Of a DNA stretch of 64,000 bases, positions 51,038-63,500 are shown in pieces. The notes beneath the pieces were generated by a model. That model searched no databases. It saw only the letters and a program-made list of their open reading frames with translations, and had not been told where the DNA came from. A program made the position numbers and the translations under genes. Positions within the stretch are counted from its first letter, which is position 1; every line of letters starts with the position of its first letter. Source of the DNA: Streptomyces coffeae (GTDB lineage: Bacteria > Actinomycetota > Actinomycetes > Streptomycetales > Streptomycetaceae); the NCBI RefSeq assembly GCF_016741875.1, contig NZ_JAERRF010000012.1, positions 165,794 to 229,793 of the forward strand, given 5' to 3'.

Positions 51038-54000
51038 ATGGCCCTCGAGAAGCCCGACATCGTCGGAGCCCTGCGTAAGTCGCTGAAGGAGACCGAGCGT
51101 CTGCGGCGGCAGAACCAGCAGCTGCTCGACCAGGCGGGCGAGCCCCTGGCCATTGTGGGGATCAGCTGCCGCTTTCCCGGAGGGGTGACCTCACCGGAGG
51201 AATTGTGGTCGCTGGTCGCCGAGGGACGCATGGGGTTCTCGGAGTTCCCCGACGACCGCGGCTGGGACCTGGACAACCTCTATGACCCGGACCCGGACCA
51301 CCCCGGTACGGCCTATACCCGCCACGGCGGATTCCTCGACAGCATGGCGGAGTTCGACGCCGAGTTCTTCGGTATCAGCCCCCGTGAGGCACTGGCCATG
51401 GACCCGCAGCAGCGGCTGCTGCTCGAAGGGGCCTGGGAGGCGTTCGAGGACGCGGGAATCGACCCACTGACGCTCAAGGAGAGCGACACCGGCGTCTTCT
51501 GCGGGCTCATGTTCTCCGACTACCAATTCGTCGCGGGCCTCAGCGACCGGCGGCCGGAGATCGAGGGCTACCTCTCCATCGCGTCCTCGCCCAGCGTGGC
51601 ATCGGGCCGTATCAGCTACACCTTCGGCTTCGAGGGCCCCGCGGTCACCGTGGACACGGTGTGCTCCTCCTCGCTCGTAGCGATCGACCTGGCGGCCAAG
51701 TCCCTGCGCGCCAAGGAGTGCTCGCTCGCCGTGGTCGGCGGAGCGACGACCCTCGCCCGGCCCAGCGCCTTCATCGAGTTCAGCCGCCAGCGCGCCCTGT
51801 CACCGGACGGGCGCTGCAAGGCGTACGCGGAGGCGGCGGACGGTGTCGGCTGGGCGGAGGGCATGGGCCTGCTCGTTCTGGAGCGGCTCTCCGACGCCCA
51901 GCGCAACGGACGGCGGATCCTGGCCCTCGTGCGCGGCAGCGCCGTCAACCAGGACGGTGCCAGCAACGGCCTGACCGCGCCGAACGGTCCGTCCCAGGAG
52001 CGGGTGATCCGGCAGGCGCTGGCCGCCGCCGGGCTGTCCCCGTCCGATGTGGACGCCGTCGAGGGACATGGCACGGGAACCCCGCTGGGTGACCCGATCG
52101 AGGCGGAAGCGCTGCTGGCCACCTACGGCCAGAACCGGGAGAACGGCCCCCTGTGGCTCGGCTCGGTCAAGTCGAACTTCGGCCACACCCAGGCCGCGGC
52201 CGGGGTGGCGGGCGTGATCAAGATGGTGATGGCGATGCGTCATCAGACGCTTCCGCCCACCCTGCACGTGGACGCCCCGTCCTCGCATGTGGACTGGGCA
52301 TCGGGCGAGGTCGCGCTGCTGACCGAGGCCCGGCCGTGGACTCCGGGGGAGCGCGTCCGGCGCGCGGGCGTCTCGTCGTTCGGCGTGAGCGGCACCAACG
52401 CCCATGTGATCCTGGAGGAGGCTCCGGAAGGGGACCGGGCCGAGGACCACGCGCCGACCGGGGAGCACGGCACGGGTATCCGGCCGCCGGTTCTCGTACC
52501 GCTCTCGGCGCGCGGCGAGGCGGCACTGCGTGAGCAGGCCGACCGGCTGCGGGCGCACATGATCGCTCGTCCGGAGCTGGACCACCTGGACATCGCGTTC
52601 GCCCAGGCGAGCACCCGCGCCCATCTCGAGCGCCGCGCCGTGGTCGTGGCCACGGACCGGGGCGCCCTGCTGACCGGTCTGAGCGAGCTGAGCTCGGCCG
52701 AGCCGGCCGCGAACGTGGCGGAGGGCCAGGTCGCCGGTGCGGGTGTGAAGCCGGTGTTCGTGTTCCCCGGGCAGGGTGCGCAATGGATGGGCATGGCGGT
52801 CGAACTGCTCGAAGCCTCTCCGGTGTTCGCCGCCGAGATCGCCGCGTGTGGTGAGGCGCTGGCGGAGTTCGTGGACTGGCGCCTGGAGGATGTGCTGCGC
52901 GGTGCGCCCGGCGCGCCGACCCTGGAACGCGTCGATGTGGTGCAGCCCGCCCTTTTCTCGGTGATGGTGAGCCTGGCGGCGCTGTGGCGCTCCTACGGTG
53001 TGGAGCCGTCGGCGGTGGTCGGCCACTCCCAGGGCGAGATCGCCGCCGCGTATGTGGCCGGTGGTCTGTCGCTGCGGGACGCGGCCCGGATCGTGGCGCT
53101 GCGCAGCCAGTTGGTCCGTGACCGCCTCGCCGGGCTCGGCGGCATGATGTCCGTCGCCCTTCCGGTGGAGCGGGCCGAGGAGCTGATCGCCCCGTACCGG
53201 GGCCGGATCTCGGTGGCGGCGGTGAACGGCCCGGCAGCGGTGATCGTCGCCGGAGAGCCGCAGGCGCTGGACGAGGTGCTCGCGGCCTGCGAGCGCGACG
53301 GGGTGCGGGCGCGCCGGGTCAAGGTGGACTACGCGTCGCACTCGGCCCAGGTGGAGGCCATCGAGGCCGAACTGCTGGAGGCGCTCGCGCCGGTCGAGCC
53401 CTCGAGCGGACGAGTGCCCTTCTACTCCACGGTGACCGGCGGGTTCATCGACACCGCCACCATGGACGCCGCGTACTGGTACCGGAACCTGCGCGGGCAG
53501 GTCGGGTTCGAGCCCGCCATCCGGGCCCTCATCGACAAGGGCATGGGTTGCTTTGTCGAGGTGTCGCCGCATCCGGTGCTGACGATGGCGGTCGACGAGA
53601 CCGTCGAGGCGCGGGACGCGGTGGGCCGCGTCGCCGTGGTCGGCTCCCTGCGGCGGGACGAGGGCGGACTGCCCCGGTTCCTGCTCTCGCTCGGCCAGAC
53701 GCATGTCGCGGGTGTGCGCATCGACTGGGAGGCGGTGTACGCGGGCACCGGAGCACAGCGGGTGGACCTGCCCACCTACGCCTTCCAGCGGGAGAAGTAC
53801 TGGCTGACGCCGTCGGCGCAGGGCGGTGATGTCGCGGCGGTCGGCCTGGACCGGCTGCGGCACCCGGTCCTGGGCGCGGCCGTGCAGGTCGGCGACCGCG
53901 ACGAGTGGGTGTTCACCGGTCGCTTCTCCACCGAGTCGCAGCCGTGGGTGAGCGACCATGTGGTGCTGGGCTCGGTGATCGTGCCGGGCGCCGCGCTCGT

Positions 54001-57000
54001 CGAACTCGTCCTCGCCGCCGCCCGCCGCCTCGGCTGTGAACTCCTCGACGAGCTGATCTTCGAGGTTCCGCTGACCCTCGACGAGGGCTCCGCCCGGCAC
54101 ATCAGGGTCACCGTGGGGCTGCCGGGGGAGGACGGCCGCCGCGAGGTCGCCCTCCACTCCCTCTCCGAAACCGCCGCCTCCGGGACCGGTGAGGACCGCG
54201 AGCGGCAGGTCGTCAGGCACGCGCGCGGCCGGCTGGCCCCCGAGGCCGACGGGTCCGCGGCGCCCTTCCCCGCCTCCTGGCCGCCGGTTGCCGCCGTCGA
54301 GTCCTCCGCCGACGCCCTGTACGAGCGGCTGGCCGACGTCGGGCTCGACTACGGCCCGCTGTTCCAGGGCGTACAGGCGGTGTGGCGCGGCGGCACCGAG
54401 GTGTACGCCGAGGTGGCCCTGCCGGAGGACACCGCCGTCGACGGATTCGCCATCCACCCGGCGCTGTTCGACTCCGCACTGCACGCCGGCATGCTGGACA
54501 AGGACCCCGGATCCGCTCCGGACCTGCCGTTCTCCTGGTCCGGAGTGCGCTGCGGCCGCCCCGCCACCTCCCGGGTTCGGGTGCGCATCGGCGCCACGGG
54601 TGAGTCCGCCTTCCGCGTCGATGTCGCCGACGAGAACGGCGAGATGGTCGTCTCCGTCGACAGCCTCGCCGTACGCCCGGTGGACCCGGCGCAGTTGACC
54701 CGCGCCCGGGGCGAGCAGAACGCGCTGTTCCAGCTGGACTGGACGCCGATCACCGGCACGTCCTCGCAGGCCCGTGTGGTGGTCCTCGGCGATCTCGACG
54801 CGCCGGGTGAGCGCTACGCCGATCTGCCCGCCCTGGAAGCCGCGCTCGCCGACGGCGCCGCCGGTGCCGACCTGGTGCTCGCCGAGATCGCGACCCCGGC
54901 CGCGGACGACCCCGCCCACGCCGCCAACGAGGTCGCCGAGCGCACCCTCGCCCTGGCCCAGCGATGGCTGGCCAGCGAATGGCTGGGCGAGGCCACCCTC
55001 GTGGCGGTGACCCGGCAGGCGGTCGCCGTCGGCGCGGAGTCCGTGGACCTGGCCCAGGCACCGGCCTGGGGTCTGCTGCGCAGCGCGCAGACCGAACACC
55101 CCGGCCGCTTTGTCCTGGTCGACACCGACGGTGGCACCCAGCCGGACTGGAGCTCCCTGGCCGGTCTGGACGAGCCGCAGTTGGCCGTGCGCGGCGGCCC
55201 GCTGCTGGCCCCCCGGCTGGGACGGCCGGTGGCCGGGCCGTCCGGTGAGGCGTGGCGGCTGGGCAGCACGGAGAAGGGCTCCCTGGAGAACCTCACCATC
55301 CTGCCCTCCGACGGCACCCGCGCGCTGGGTGTCGGCGAGGTCCGCGTCGCCATCCGGGCCGCCGGCCTGAACTTCCGCGACGTGCTCATCGCACTCGGCA
55401 TGTACCCGGGTGAAGCGCCCCTGGGCAGCGAGGCGGCGGGCGTGGTGCTCGAGGTCGGCTCCGGCGTGACCGACCTCAAGCCCGGCGACCGGGTGTTCGG
55501 ACTGGTGATGGACGCCTTCGGCCCCGTCGCCGTCGCCGACCGGAAGACCGTCGCGCCCATGCCGGAACATCTCACCTTCGCCGAGGCGGCCGCGATCCCC
55601 GTCGTCTACCTGACCGCGTACTACGGTCTGGTCGACCTGGCCGATCTGCAAGCGGGCGAGAAGCTGCTGGTGCACGCCGCCGCCGGTGGCGTCGGCATGG
55701 CCGCCGTACAACTCGCCCACCACTTCGGCGCCGAGGTGTTCGCCACGGCGAGCCCGGCCAAGTGGGACGCCGTACGTGCCCTGGGCGTGCCCGCGGAGCG
55801 CATCGCCAACTCCCGCGACCTGGGCTTCCGGGACACCCTCCACGAGGCCACCGGTGGCGCGGGCGTGGACGTCGTCCTGAACTCCCTGGCGGGCGAGTTC
55901 GTCGACGCCACACTGGAACTGCTGCCGCGCGGCGGTCGCTTCATCGAGATGGGCAAGACCGACATCCGCGACCCCGAGGCCATCGCACAGGGGTGGGCCG
56001 GTGTGCGCTACCGCTCCTACGACCTGATGGAGGCGGGGCCGGAGCGCATCCAGGAGATGCTGGTTGCCATCGCCGACCTGTTCGAACGCGGCATGCTGTC
56101 CTCCTCGCCGATCCGCGCCTGGGATGTGCGCCGGGGCCAGGAGGCGTTCCGCTTCCTGCGCGAGGGCCGCAACGTCGGCAAGGTCGTACTCACCGTTCCG
56201 GCCCCCCTGGACCCCGAGCGCACCGTGCTGATCACCGGTGGCACCGGTGGCCTGGGCGCCCTGTTCGCCAAACACCTGGTCACCCGCCACGGCGTACGCC
56301 ATCTGCTGCTGGTCAGCAGGCGTGGCCCGGCCGCCGAGGGCGCCGCCGAGCTCGTCAGCGAGCTGGAAGCGCTCGGCGCGCAGGCACACGTGGCCGCCTG
56401 CGATGTGGCCGACCGCGAACAGGTCGCCGGTCTCCTCGACTCGCTCGACCGCCCGCTCACCGCTGTGATCCACACAGCCGGTGTGCTGGCCGACGGCGTC
56501 ATCGAGTCGCTGACGCCCGAGCAGATGCGGCACGTCATGCGGCCCAAGCTCGATGCCGCATGGCATCTGCACGAGCTCACCTCGCGGATGGACCTGTCGG
56601 CGTTCGTGCTGTTCTCCTCCGCCGCCGGACTGCTCGGCAACCCGGGCCAGGCCAACTACGCCGCCGCCAACGCCGCCGTCGACGCGCTCGCCGCGCTGCG
56701 CCGGGCGGCCGGTCTGCCCACCCTCTCCCTGGCCTGGGGCCTGTGGTCCGACTCCACCGGGATGACCGGTGAGCTGGACGAAGCCGACCTCGCCCGCATG
56801 GAGCGCACCGGCATCGGCGCGATCTCCGAGGACCTCGGCCTGGAACTGTTCGACCAGGCCCTCGGCTCCGAGGCGGCCCTGCTGGCCCCGGTGCGACTGG
56901 ACCCGGCCGCGCTGCGCACCCAGGCCCGGTCCGGCATGCTGCCCGCCCTGCTCCGCGGTCTGGTGCGAGCCCCCGCGCGCCGTGCCGACAACGCCCGGTC

Positions 57001-57538
57001 GCTCGAGCGGCGGCTCGCCGGAGTGCCCGAGGCCGACCGCGAGCAGGTCGTGCTGGACCTGGTGGGTACCCAGGTCGCGTCCGTGCTCGGCCATGCCTCG
57101 GCCGCCGCCATCGACCCCGAACGCAGCTTCAAGGAGCTCGGCTTCGACTCCCTCGCCGCGGTCGAGGTGCGCAACCGTCTCAGCCAGGTGACCGGTATCC
57201 GCCTGCCCGCGACGCTGGTCTTCGACCACCCCACCCCGGTCGAGGTCGCCCGGCTGATCCTCGCCGAGGTCGGCGGAGCCACCAGCGCACAGCGCTCCTC
57301 GCCGCTCGACGAAGAGCTCCAGCGGCTCGAAACACTCCTGATCACCCTGTCCGAGCAGGAGCAGCAACTGGCCGGTGCCGAGCCGCGGCTGCGCTCGCTC
57401 AGCAACCGGCTGAAGATCCTGCTGAGCACGACGGGCGGCGGCCACGACACCACTGACAACACCCCCGAAGACGACCTCGACTTCGTCTCCGACAGCGAGA
57501 TGTTCGACCTGATCGACAAGGAGCTCGGATCCGCATGA
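51038..57538 (+). CDS. Type I modular PKS, one fully reducing module: KS-AT-DH-ER-KR-ACP
   Basis: A 2166-aa extender module. An N-terminal coiled-coil docking segment (EKPDIVGALRKSLKETERL) means it receives a chain from another protein. KS has Cys209 in VDTVCSSSL. AT has Ser664 in GHSQGEIAAA and a YASHS motif, both pointing to methylmalonyl-CoA. DH His974 sits in DHVVLGSVIVP with the Asp in HPALFDSAL; ER has LNFRDVLIALG and HAAAGGVGMAAVQLA; KR has LITGGTGGLG, LAD (B-type like) and Tyr1874; ACP Ser2038 is in LGFDSLAA. A C-terminal docking helix follows. ATG at 51038 is preceded by GGGGGA. It should add a propionate unit and reduce it fully. Its stop overlaps the next PKS by 4 nt. Confidence 0.95.
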   Translation: MALEKPDIVGALRKSLKETERLRRQNQQLLDQAGEPLAIVGISCRFPGGVTSPEELWSLVAEGRMGFSEFPDDRGWDLDNLYDPDPDHPGTAYTRHGGFLDSMAEFDAEFFGISPREALAMDPQQRLLLEGAWEAFEDAGIDPLTLKESDTGVFCGLMFSDYQFVAGLSDRRPEIEGYLSIASSPSVASGRISYTFGFEGPAVTVDTVCSSSLVAIDLAAKSLRAKECSLAVVGGATTLARPSAFIEFSRQRALSPDGRCKAYAEAADGVGWAEGMGLLVLERLSDAQRNGRRILALVRGSAVNQDGASNGLTAPNGPSQERVIRQALAAAGLSPSDVDAVEGHGTGTPLGDPIEAEALLATYGQNRENGPLWLGSVKSNFGHTQAAAGVAGVIKMVMAMRHQTLPPTLHVDAPSSHVDWASGEVALLTEARPWTPGERVRRAGVSSFGVSGTNAHVILEEAPEGDRAEDHAPTGEHGTGIRPPVLVPLSARGEAALREQADRLRAHMIARPELDHLDIAFAQASTRAHLERRAVVVATDRGALLTGLSELSSAEPAANVAEGQVAGAGVKPVFVFPGQGAQWMGMAVELLEASPVFAAEIAACGEALAEFVDWRLEDVLRGAPGAPTLERVDVVQPALFSVMVSLAALWRSYGVEPSAVVGHSQGEIAAAYVAGGLSLRDAARIVALRSQLVRDRLAGLGGMMSVALPVERAEELIAPYRGRISVAAVNGPAAVIVAGEPQALDEVLAACERDGVRARRVKVDYASHSAQVEAIEAELLEALAPVEPSSGRVPFYSTVTGGFIDTATMDAAYWYRNLRGQVGFEPAIRALIDKGMGCFVEVSPHPVLTMAVDETVEARDAVGRVAVVGSLRRDEGGLPRFLLSLGQTHVAGVRIDWEAVYAGTGAQRVDLPTYAFQREKYWLTPSAQGGDVAAVGLDRLRHPVLGAAVQVGDRDEWVFTGRFSTESQPWVSDHVVLGSVIVPGAALVELVLAAARRLGCELLDELIFEVPLTLDEGSARHIRVTVGLPGEDGRREVALHSLSETAASGTGEDRERQVVRHARGRLAPEADGSAAPFPASWPPVAAVESSADALYERLADVGLDYGPLFQGVQAVWRGGTEVYAEVALPEDTAVDGFAIHPALFDSALHAGMLDKDPGSAPDLPFSWSGVRCGRPATSRVRVRIGATGESAFRVDVADENGEMVVSVDSLAVRPVDPAQLTRARGEQNALFQLDWTPITGTSSQARVVVLGDLDAPGERYADLPALEAALADGAAGADLVLAEIATPAADDPAHAANEVAERTLALAQRWLASEWLGEATLVAVTRQAVAVGAESVDLAQAPAWGLLRSAQTEHPGRFVLVDTDGGTQPDWSSLAGLDEPQLAVRGGPLLAPRLGRPVAGPSGEAWRLGSTEKGSLENLTILPSDGTRALGVGEVRVAIRAAGLNFRDVLIALGMYPGEAPLGSEAAGVVLEVGSGVTDLKPGDRVFGLVMDAFGPVAVADRKTVAPMPEHLTFAEAAAIPVVYLTAYYGLVDLADLQAGEKLLVHAAAGGVGMAAVQLAHHFGAEVFATASPAKWDAVRALGVPAERIANSRDLGFRDTLHEATGGAGVDVVLNSLAGEFVDATLELLPRGGRFIEMGKTDIRDPEAIAQGWAGVRYRSYDLMEAGPERIQEMLVAIADLFERGMLSSSPIRAWDVRRGQEAFRFLREGRNVGKVVLTVPAPLDPERTVLITGGTGGLGALFAKHLVTRHGVRHLLLVSRRGPAAEGAAELVSELEALGAQAHVAACDVADREQVAGLLDSLDRPLTAVIHTAGVLADGVIESLTPEQMRHVMRPKLDAAWHLHELTSRMDLSAFVLFSSAAGLLGNPGQANYAAANAAVDALAALRRAAGLPTLSLAWGLWSDSTGMTGELDEADLARMERTGIGAISEDLGLELFDQALGSEAALLAPVRLDPAALRTQARSGMLPALLRGLVRAPARRADNARSLERRLAGVPEADREQVVLDLVGTQVASVLGHASAAAIDPERSFKELGFDSLAAVEVRNRLSQVTGIRLPATLVFDHPTPVEVARLILAEVGGATSAQRSSPLDEELQRLETLLITLSEQEQQLAGAEPRLRSLSNRLKILLSTTGGGHDTTDNTPEDDLDFVSDSEMFDLIDKELGSA

Positions 57539-60500
57539 CCGGGAAGACAGACAACGGCCTGAGCGGATCGAGCGGATCGATGGGCGAAGAGCAGAAACTC
57601 CGCAGCTACCTGCGCCGGGTGACCTCCGAACTGCGCACCGCCAACCGCAAGGTGCGCGAGCTGGAGCAGCGTGACGTCGAGCCGATCGCGATCGTCGGCA
57701 TGAGCTGCCGCTTCCCCGGCGGGGTGACTTCGCCGGAGGAACTGTGGGAGCTGGTGGCGTCCGGGCGGGACGCCATGGGCCCGTTCCCGACCGACCGTGG
57801 CTGGGACCTGGAGCGGCTCTACGCCCCCGACCCGGAGCGGCCGGGCAGCGCCTACGCGACGGAAGGCGGGTTCGTCGACACCGTTCCCACCTTCGACGCC
57901 GACTTCTTCGGGATCAGCCCGCGTGAGGCGCTGGCCATGGACCCGACCCAGCGCTTGACGCTGGAGACGGCGTGGGAGGCCCTGGAGGACGCGGGCATCG
58001 ACCCGACGACCCTGCGGGGCAGTGACACCGGTGTGTTCGCGGGCACCGTCTCCTCCGACTACGGCCCGTCGACGCTGCCCGAGCTGGAGGGGTTCCGGGT
58101 GACCGGCACCCAGAGCAGCGTGATGTCCGGCCGCGTCGCCTACAGCCTCGGTCTCGAGGGACCGGCGGTCTCGATCGACACCGCATGCTCCGCCTCCCTC
58201 GTGGCCCTGCATCTGGCCGCGCAGGCCCTGCGGGCGGGGGAGTGCTCGCTCGCGCTTGCCGGTGGTGTCACCGTGCTGGCCGGGCCCTTCCTGTTCGTGG
58301 AGTTCAGTCGGCAGCGCGGACTGGCCCGCGACGGGCGGTGCAAGGCGTACTCGGCGTCCGCGGACGGGACCGGATTCTCCGACGGTGTCGGTCTGGTGGT
58401 GCTGGAGCGGCTGTCGGACGCCCAGCGCAACGGGCGGACGATCCTCGGTCTGATCCGGGGCAGCGCGGTGAACCAGGACGGCGCCAGCAACGGTCTGACC
58501 GCGCCGAACGGCCCGTCCCAGGAGCGGGTCATCCGCCAGGCCCTGGCCAGCGCCGGGTTGAGCCCGGTCGAGATCGACGCGGTGGAAGGCCACGGGACGG
58601 GCACCAAGCTCGGGGACCCGATCGAGGCCCATGCCCTGCTGGCCACCTATGGCCGGGAGCGGGACGGGGATCCGCTGTGGCTGGGCTCGATCAAGTCGAA
58701 CATCGGTCATACGTCTGCCGCGGCGGGTGTGGCGGGTGTGATCAAGATGGTGATGGCGATGCGGCATGGTGTGCTGCCGCCGACCCTGCATGTCGATGAG
58801 CCGTCGCCGCACGTGGACTGGGAGTCGGGTCGCGTCGAGTTGCTGACCGAGGCCCGGGACTGGCGGGTTGAGGGTCGTCCACGTCGTGCGGGTGTGTCGT
58901 CGTTCGGTGTGAGTGGCACCAACGCGCATCTGATCCTCGAGGAGGCTCCGGCCGAGGAGCCGTCCGAGGAAGTGACGCCGGTCGAGCCCGTGCGGCTTGC
59001 CGGTGCGGTGCCGGTGGTGGTGTCCGCGCGGACGGACGAGGCGTTGCGGGCGCAGGTGGAGCGGTTGCGTTCGCACCTGATGTCGCGGCCTGAGGTGCCT
59101 GTGGTGGACACGGCGTACTCCCTGGTGACCTCGCGCGCGTTGCTGGACCGCCGGGCGGTGGTGGTGGCCGGGGGCCGGGAGGAGCTGCTGGCGCGGCTGA
59201 CCGGGGTGACGACGGGTGAGGCCGCTGTCGGGGGTAAGTCGGCGTTTCTGTTCACGGGGCAGGGTTCGCAGCGTTCGGGGATGGGGCTGGAGCTGGCCGG
59301 GGCGTTCCCGGTGTTCGATCAGGCGTTGACCGAGGTGTGTGCGGAGTTGGATCCGCGGCTTGGTCGTTCGGTGCGGGAGTTGCTGGCCGCTGACGGTGAT
59401 GTGCTGAACGCGACGGAGTTCACGCAGGTGGTGTTGTTTGCGGTTGAGGTGGCGCTGTTCCGGTTGGCGGAGTCGTTGGGTGCGCGCCCGGATTACCTGA
59501 TCGGGCATTCGGTTGGTGAGATCGCTGCCGCGCATGTGGCGGGTGTGCTGTCGTTGGCGGATGCGGCCGAACTGATGGTGGCGCGGGGCCGGTTGATGGG
59601 TGCGCTGCCCACCGGTGGTGCGATGGTGGCCGTTCAGGCTGCTGAGGATGAGGTGGCCGAGTCGCTGGCCGGGTTCGAGGGCCGGTTGGAGATTGCCGCG
59701 GTCAACGGGCCGCTGGCGGTGGTGGTGTCCGGTGATGAGGACGTCGTGGAGGAGTGGCTGCCGTGGTGGGAGGGGCGGAAGACGTCCCGGCTTCGGGTGT
59801 CGCATGCGTTCCACTCCCCGCGGATGGAGCCGATGCTCGAGGAGTTCCGCGGTGTCGCGGAGCGGTTGGAGTATTCGGAGCCCCGGATCCCGGTCGTCTC
59901 CAATGTGTCCGGTGAGCTGGTGTCGGCGTTTGACGCGGACTACTGGGTGCGTCATGTCCGTCGGGCGGTCCGGTTCGCCGATGGTGTGCGGACGCTGTGG
60001 GATCTGGGTGTGCGGCGGTTCCTGGAGCTGGGCCCCGATGCCGTCCTGACGGCGATGGCGCGGCAGTGCGTGGAGGATGACACCGAGGCCGCGTTCATCC
60101 CCGCTCTGCGGGCCAAACACGGCGAGAGCGCGACCTTCGTCGGCTTCCTCGGCCGCGCTCACACCGCGGGCGTGGACGTGGACTGGAACGCCTTCTACGC
60201 CAACACCGGTGCCCAGCGCGTGGATCTGCCCACGTACGCCTTCCAGCGTGAGCGGTACTGGCTGACCCCGGGCACCGCTCCGGGCGATGTCTCGGCCGCC
60301 GGACTCGTCGGCGTCGAGCACCCCGTCCTGGCCGCGGCCGTGCAGGTCGGCGACCACGACGAATGGGTTCTCACGGGCCGCATCTCCACTGAGACCCAGC
60401 CCTGGGCCGCGGAGCATCTGCTGCTCGGCACCATGGTCGTGCCCGGTACCGGGCTGGTCGAGCTGGCCCTCACCGCCGGACGTCACACCGGAACCCCGGT

Positions 60501-63500
60501 CCTCGACGAGCTGGTGCTGGAATCGCCCCTGGTCATCCAGCCCGACGTCACCCGGCAACTGCACATCACCGTCGGGGCGTCGGGCCCGGACGGCCGTCGC
60601 GATGTGGCCATCTACTCACGGCCGGAGAACGGCACCGGTACCGCGGAGACCGAGACCACGTGCCACGCCCGCGGCACCCTCGGCACCGACAGTGCGCCTG
60701 CCGGGGCCTGGCCGGAGCAATGGCCGCCGCAGGACGCCGAACCCATGCCCGTCGACGAGCTCTACGGCCGTCTCGCCGACCTCGGATACGACTACGGCCC
60801 GCTGTTCCACGGCGTCGAGGCCGTCTGGCGCGACGGCGACGAGACCTACGCCGAGGTGACCCTGCCCGAGGGCCACGAGGGCTTCGGCATCCACCCCGCG
60901 CTCTTCGACTCCGCGTTGCAGAGCGGCGTCATCCTGCTGACCGGAAACGACGCCGCCGCGCACCTCATGCCGTTCAGCTGGAGCGGTGTACGGCTCCATC
61001 GTCCCGATGCCTCACGGCTGCGGGTTCGCTCCACGATGACCGGTGGCACCTCGCTGCGGCTGGACGCGGTGGACGAGGACGGAGCCCCGGTGGTGTCCGT
61101 ACGCTCCCTCGTCGTCCGTCCCGTGGAGCAGGAACGCATCGACAGCACTCGCGGCGACGCGCGGCAGTCGCTGTACACGGTGGACTGGATGCGGATCGAG
61201 ACCGGCCCGATCGACGGGACACAGGACCACATCCGGATCGGCGCGGGGGAGACCTACCCGGACCTGGACGCTTTGGAGCGTGCGCTCGCCGAGGGCGCTA
61301 CGGCGCCGCGGGCGGTGCTCGCCACCGTGTCCGCCACCGGCGAGGACACCCCCGACGCGGCGCGCGCCACCGTCGGCGGGGCACTCCTTCTGGCCCAGCG
61401 ATGGCTGGCCAGTGAGTGGCTGGGTGAGGCAAGGCTGGTGGTGGTGACCCGTCATGCGGTCGCCGTCGACGGTGAGGCTCCCGACGCCGCCCAGGCGGCG
61501 GTATGGGGTCTGCTGCGCAGTGCGCAGTCCGAGCACCCGGGCCGGTTCGTACTGGTCGACGTGGACGGTGCCGAGCCCGACTGGGACGCCCTGCTCAGCA
61601 CGGACGAGCCCCAATGGGCGGTGCGCGACGGCCGGTTGCTGGCGCCGCGGCTCGCGCGTCCCGACGCGGCGGTCGGTCAGCCGCCCGCCCTCGACCCGGA
61701 CGGAACCGTCCTGGTCACCGGTGGTACGGCTGGTCTGGGCGCGGTGTTCGCCCGTCACCTCGCGACCACGCATGGCGTCCGTCATCTGCTGCTGCTCAGC
61801 CGTCGCGGTCTGAAGGCCGATGGCGCCGCCGAGTTGGTCACGGAGCTGGAGGGCCTGGGCTGTCGAGTCCGGGTCGCCGCGTGTGATGTGTCCGACCGGG
61901 ACCAGCTCGCGGCGGCGCTCGGTTCTCCGGAGCGTCCGCTGACGGCTGTGGTGCATGCGGCCGGTGTACTTGACGACGGTGTGATCGAGGCGCTGTCGCC
62001 GGAGCACATCGAGCGGGTGATGCGGCCGAAGGTGGACGCAGCGTGGCATCTGCACGAACTGACCGCCGGGACGGATCTGTCGGCCTTCGTACTGTTCTCG
62101 TCGGTGTCCGCGCTCATCGGCAGCCCCGGTCAGGGCAACTACGCGGCGGCCAACGCCGCGCTGGACGCGCTCGCCGCGTCGCGCCATGCCTCGGGGCTGC
62201 CCGCCACCTCACTGGCCTGGGGCCTGTGGGGTGACGCGGGCGGAATGTCGGGCGAGCTCAGCGAGGCCGACCTGACCCGTCTGGAGCGCACCGGTGTGGG
62301 CGCGCTGGCCCTGGAGCGCGGACTCGAGCTGTTCGACCTGGCCCTCGGCACCGGCGTGGCGATCCTGGCGCCCGTCCAGCTCGATCCGGCCGCGCTGCGG
62401 GCCCAGGCTCGGGCCGGTCTGCTGCCCGCGCTGCTGCGCGGTATGGCACCCGTGCCCGCCCGGCGCGCCGAAAGCGGCGGTTCGCTCGCTCAGCGCCTCG
62501 CGGGCGTCGCGGAGGCCGACCGGGAGCGGATCGTCCTGGACGTGGTGCGGGAGCAGGTGGCGGCCGTCCTCGGCCACGCCTCCGCCACAGCGATCGACAC
62601 CGACCGCGCCTTCAAGGAGCTCGGGTTCGACTCGCTGAGCGCGGTGGAGCTGCGCAACCGGCTCACCCAGGCCACCGGTGTACGTCTGCCCGCCACGCTG
62701 ATCTTCGACCACCCCACCCCGACCGCCGTCGCGCGGCTGCTGCTGTCCGAGTTCGGCGGTGTGGAGGCAGCGCCGAAGCCCGTCACCCGGACGAAGCGGG
62801 TCACGCTGGACGAGCCACTGGCCATCGTCGGCATGAGCTGCCGCTACCCCGGCGGGGTGAGCTCGCCGGAGGAGCTGTGGGAGCTGGTGTCCCAGGGCCG
62901 TGACGCGGTGGGCGGGCTGCCCACCGACCGCGGCTGGGACCCGGCCATCTACGACCCCGACCCGGACCAGATCGGGAAAATCAACACCAGTGGCGGTGCC
63001 TTCCTCGAGCGCATCGGGGAGTTCGACGCGGAGTTCTTCGGCATCAGCCCGCGCGAGGCCACCGCGATGGACCCGCAGCAGCGGCTGCTGCTGGAGGCGT
63101 CGTGGGAGGCGTTCGAGCGCGCGAGTATCGACCCGACGACGCTGCGGGGCAGTGACACCGGTGTGTTCGCGGGCGTGGTGACCACCGACTACGGTGGCAT
63201 GTCCTCCGGCGAGTTGGAGGGCTACCGCCTGACCGGGACCACGACGAGCGTGGTGTCCGGCCGGATCGCGTACACACTGGGCCTGGAGGGTCCGGCGGTG
63301 TCCGTGGACACCGCCTGCTCCTCCTCCGCCGTCGCCCTGCACCTGGCGGGGCAGGCGCTGCGAGCCGGTGAATGCTCGCTGGCGCTGGTGGGCGGTGTGA
63401 CCCTGCTGGCCGGCCCGTACCTCCTGACCGAGTTCAGCCGCCAGCGCGCGGTGTCGCCGGACGGACGCTGCAAGGCGTACTCGGCGTCGGCCGACGGGAC

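Noticed and set aside
51800..60564. Very long minus-strand open frames (to 1881 codons) opposite the PKS genes
   Set aside because: They lie exactly opposite well-supported KS/AT/DH/KR domains, have Gly/Arg/His/Gln-rich sequence without any family motif, and arise because GC-rich third positions suppress stops on the other strand.
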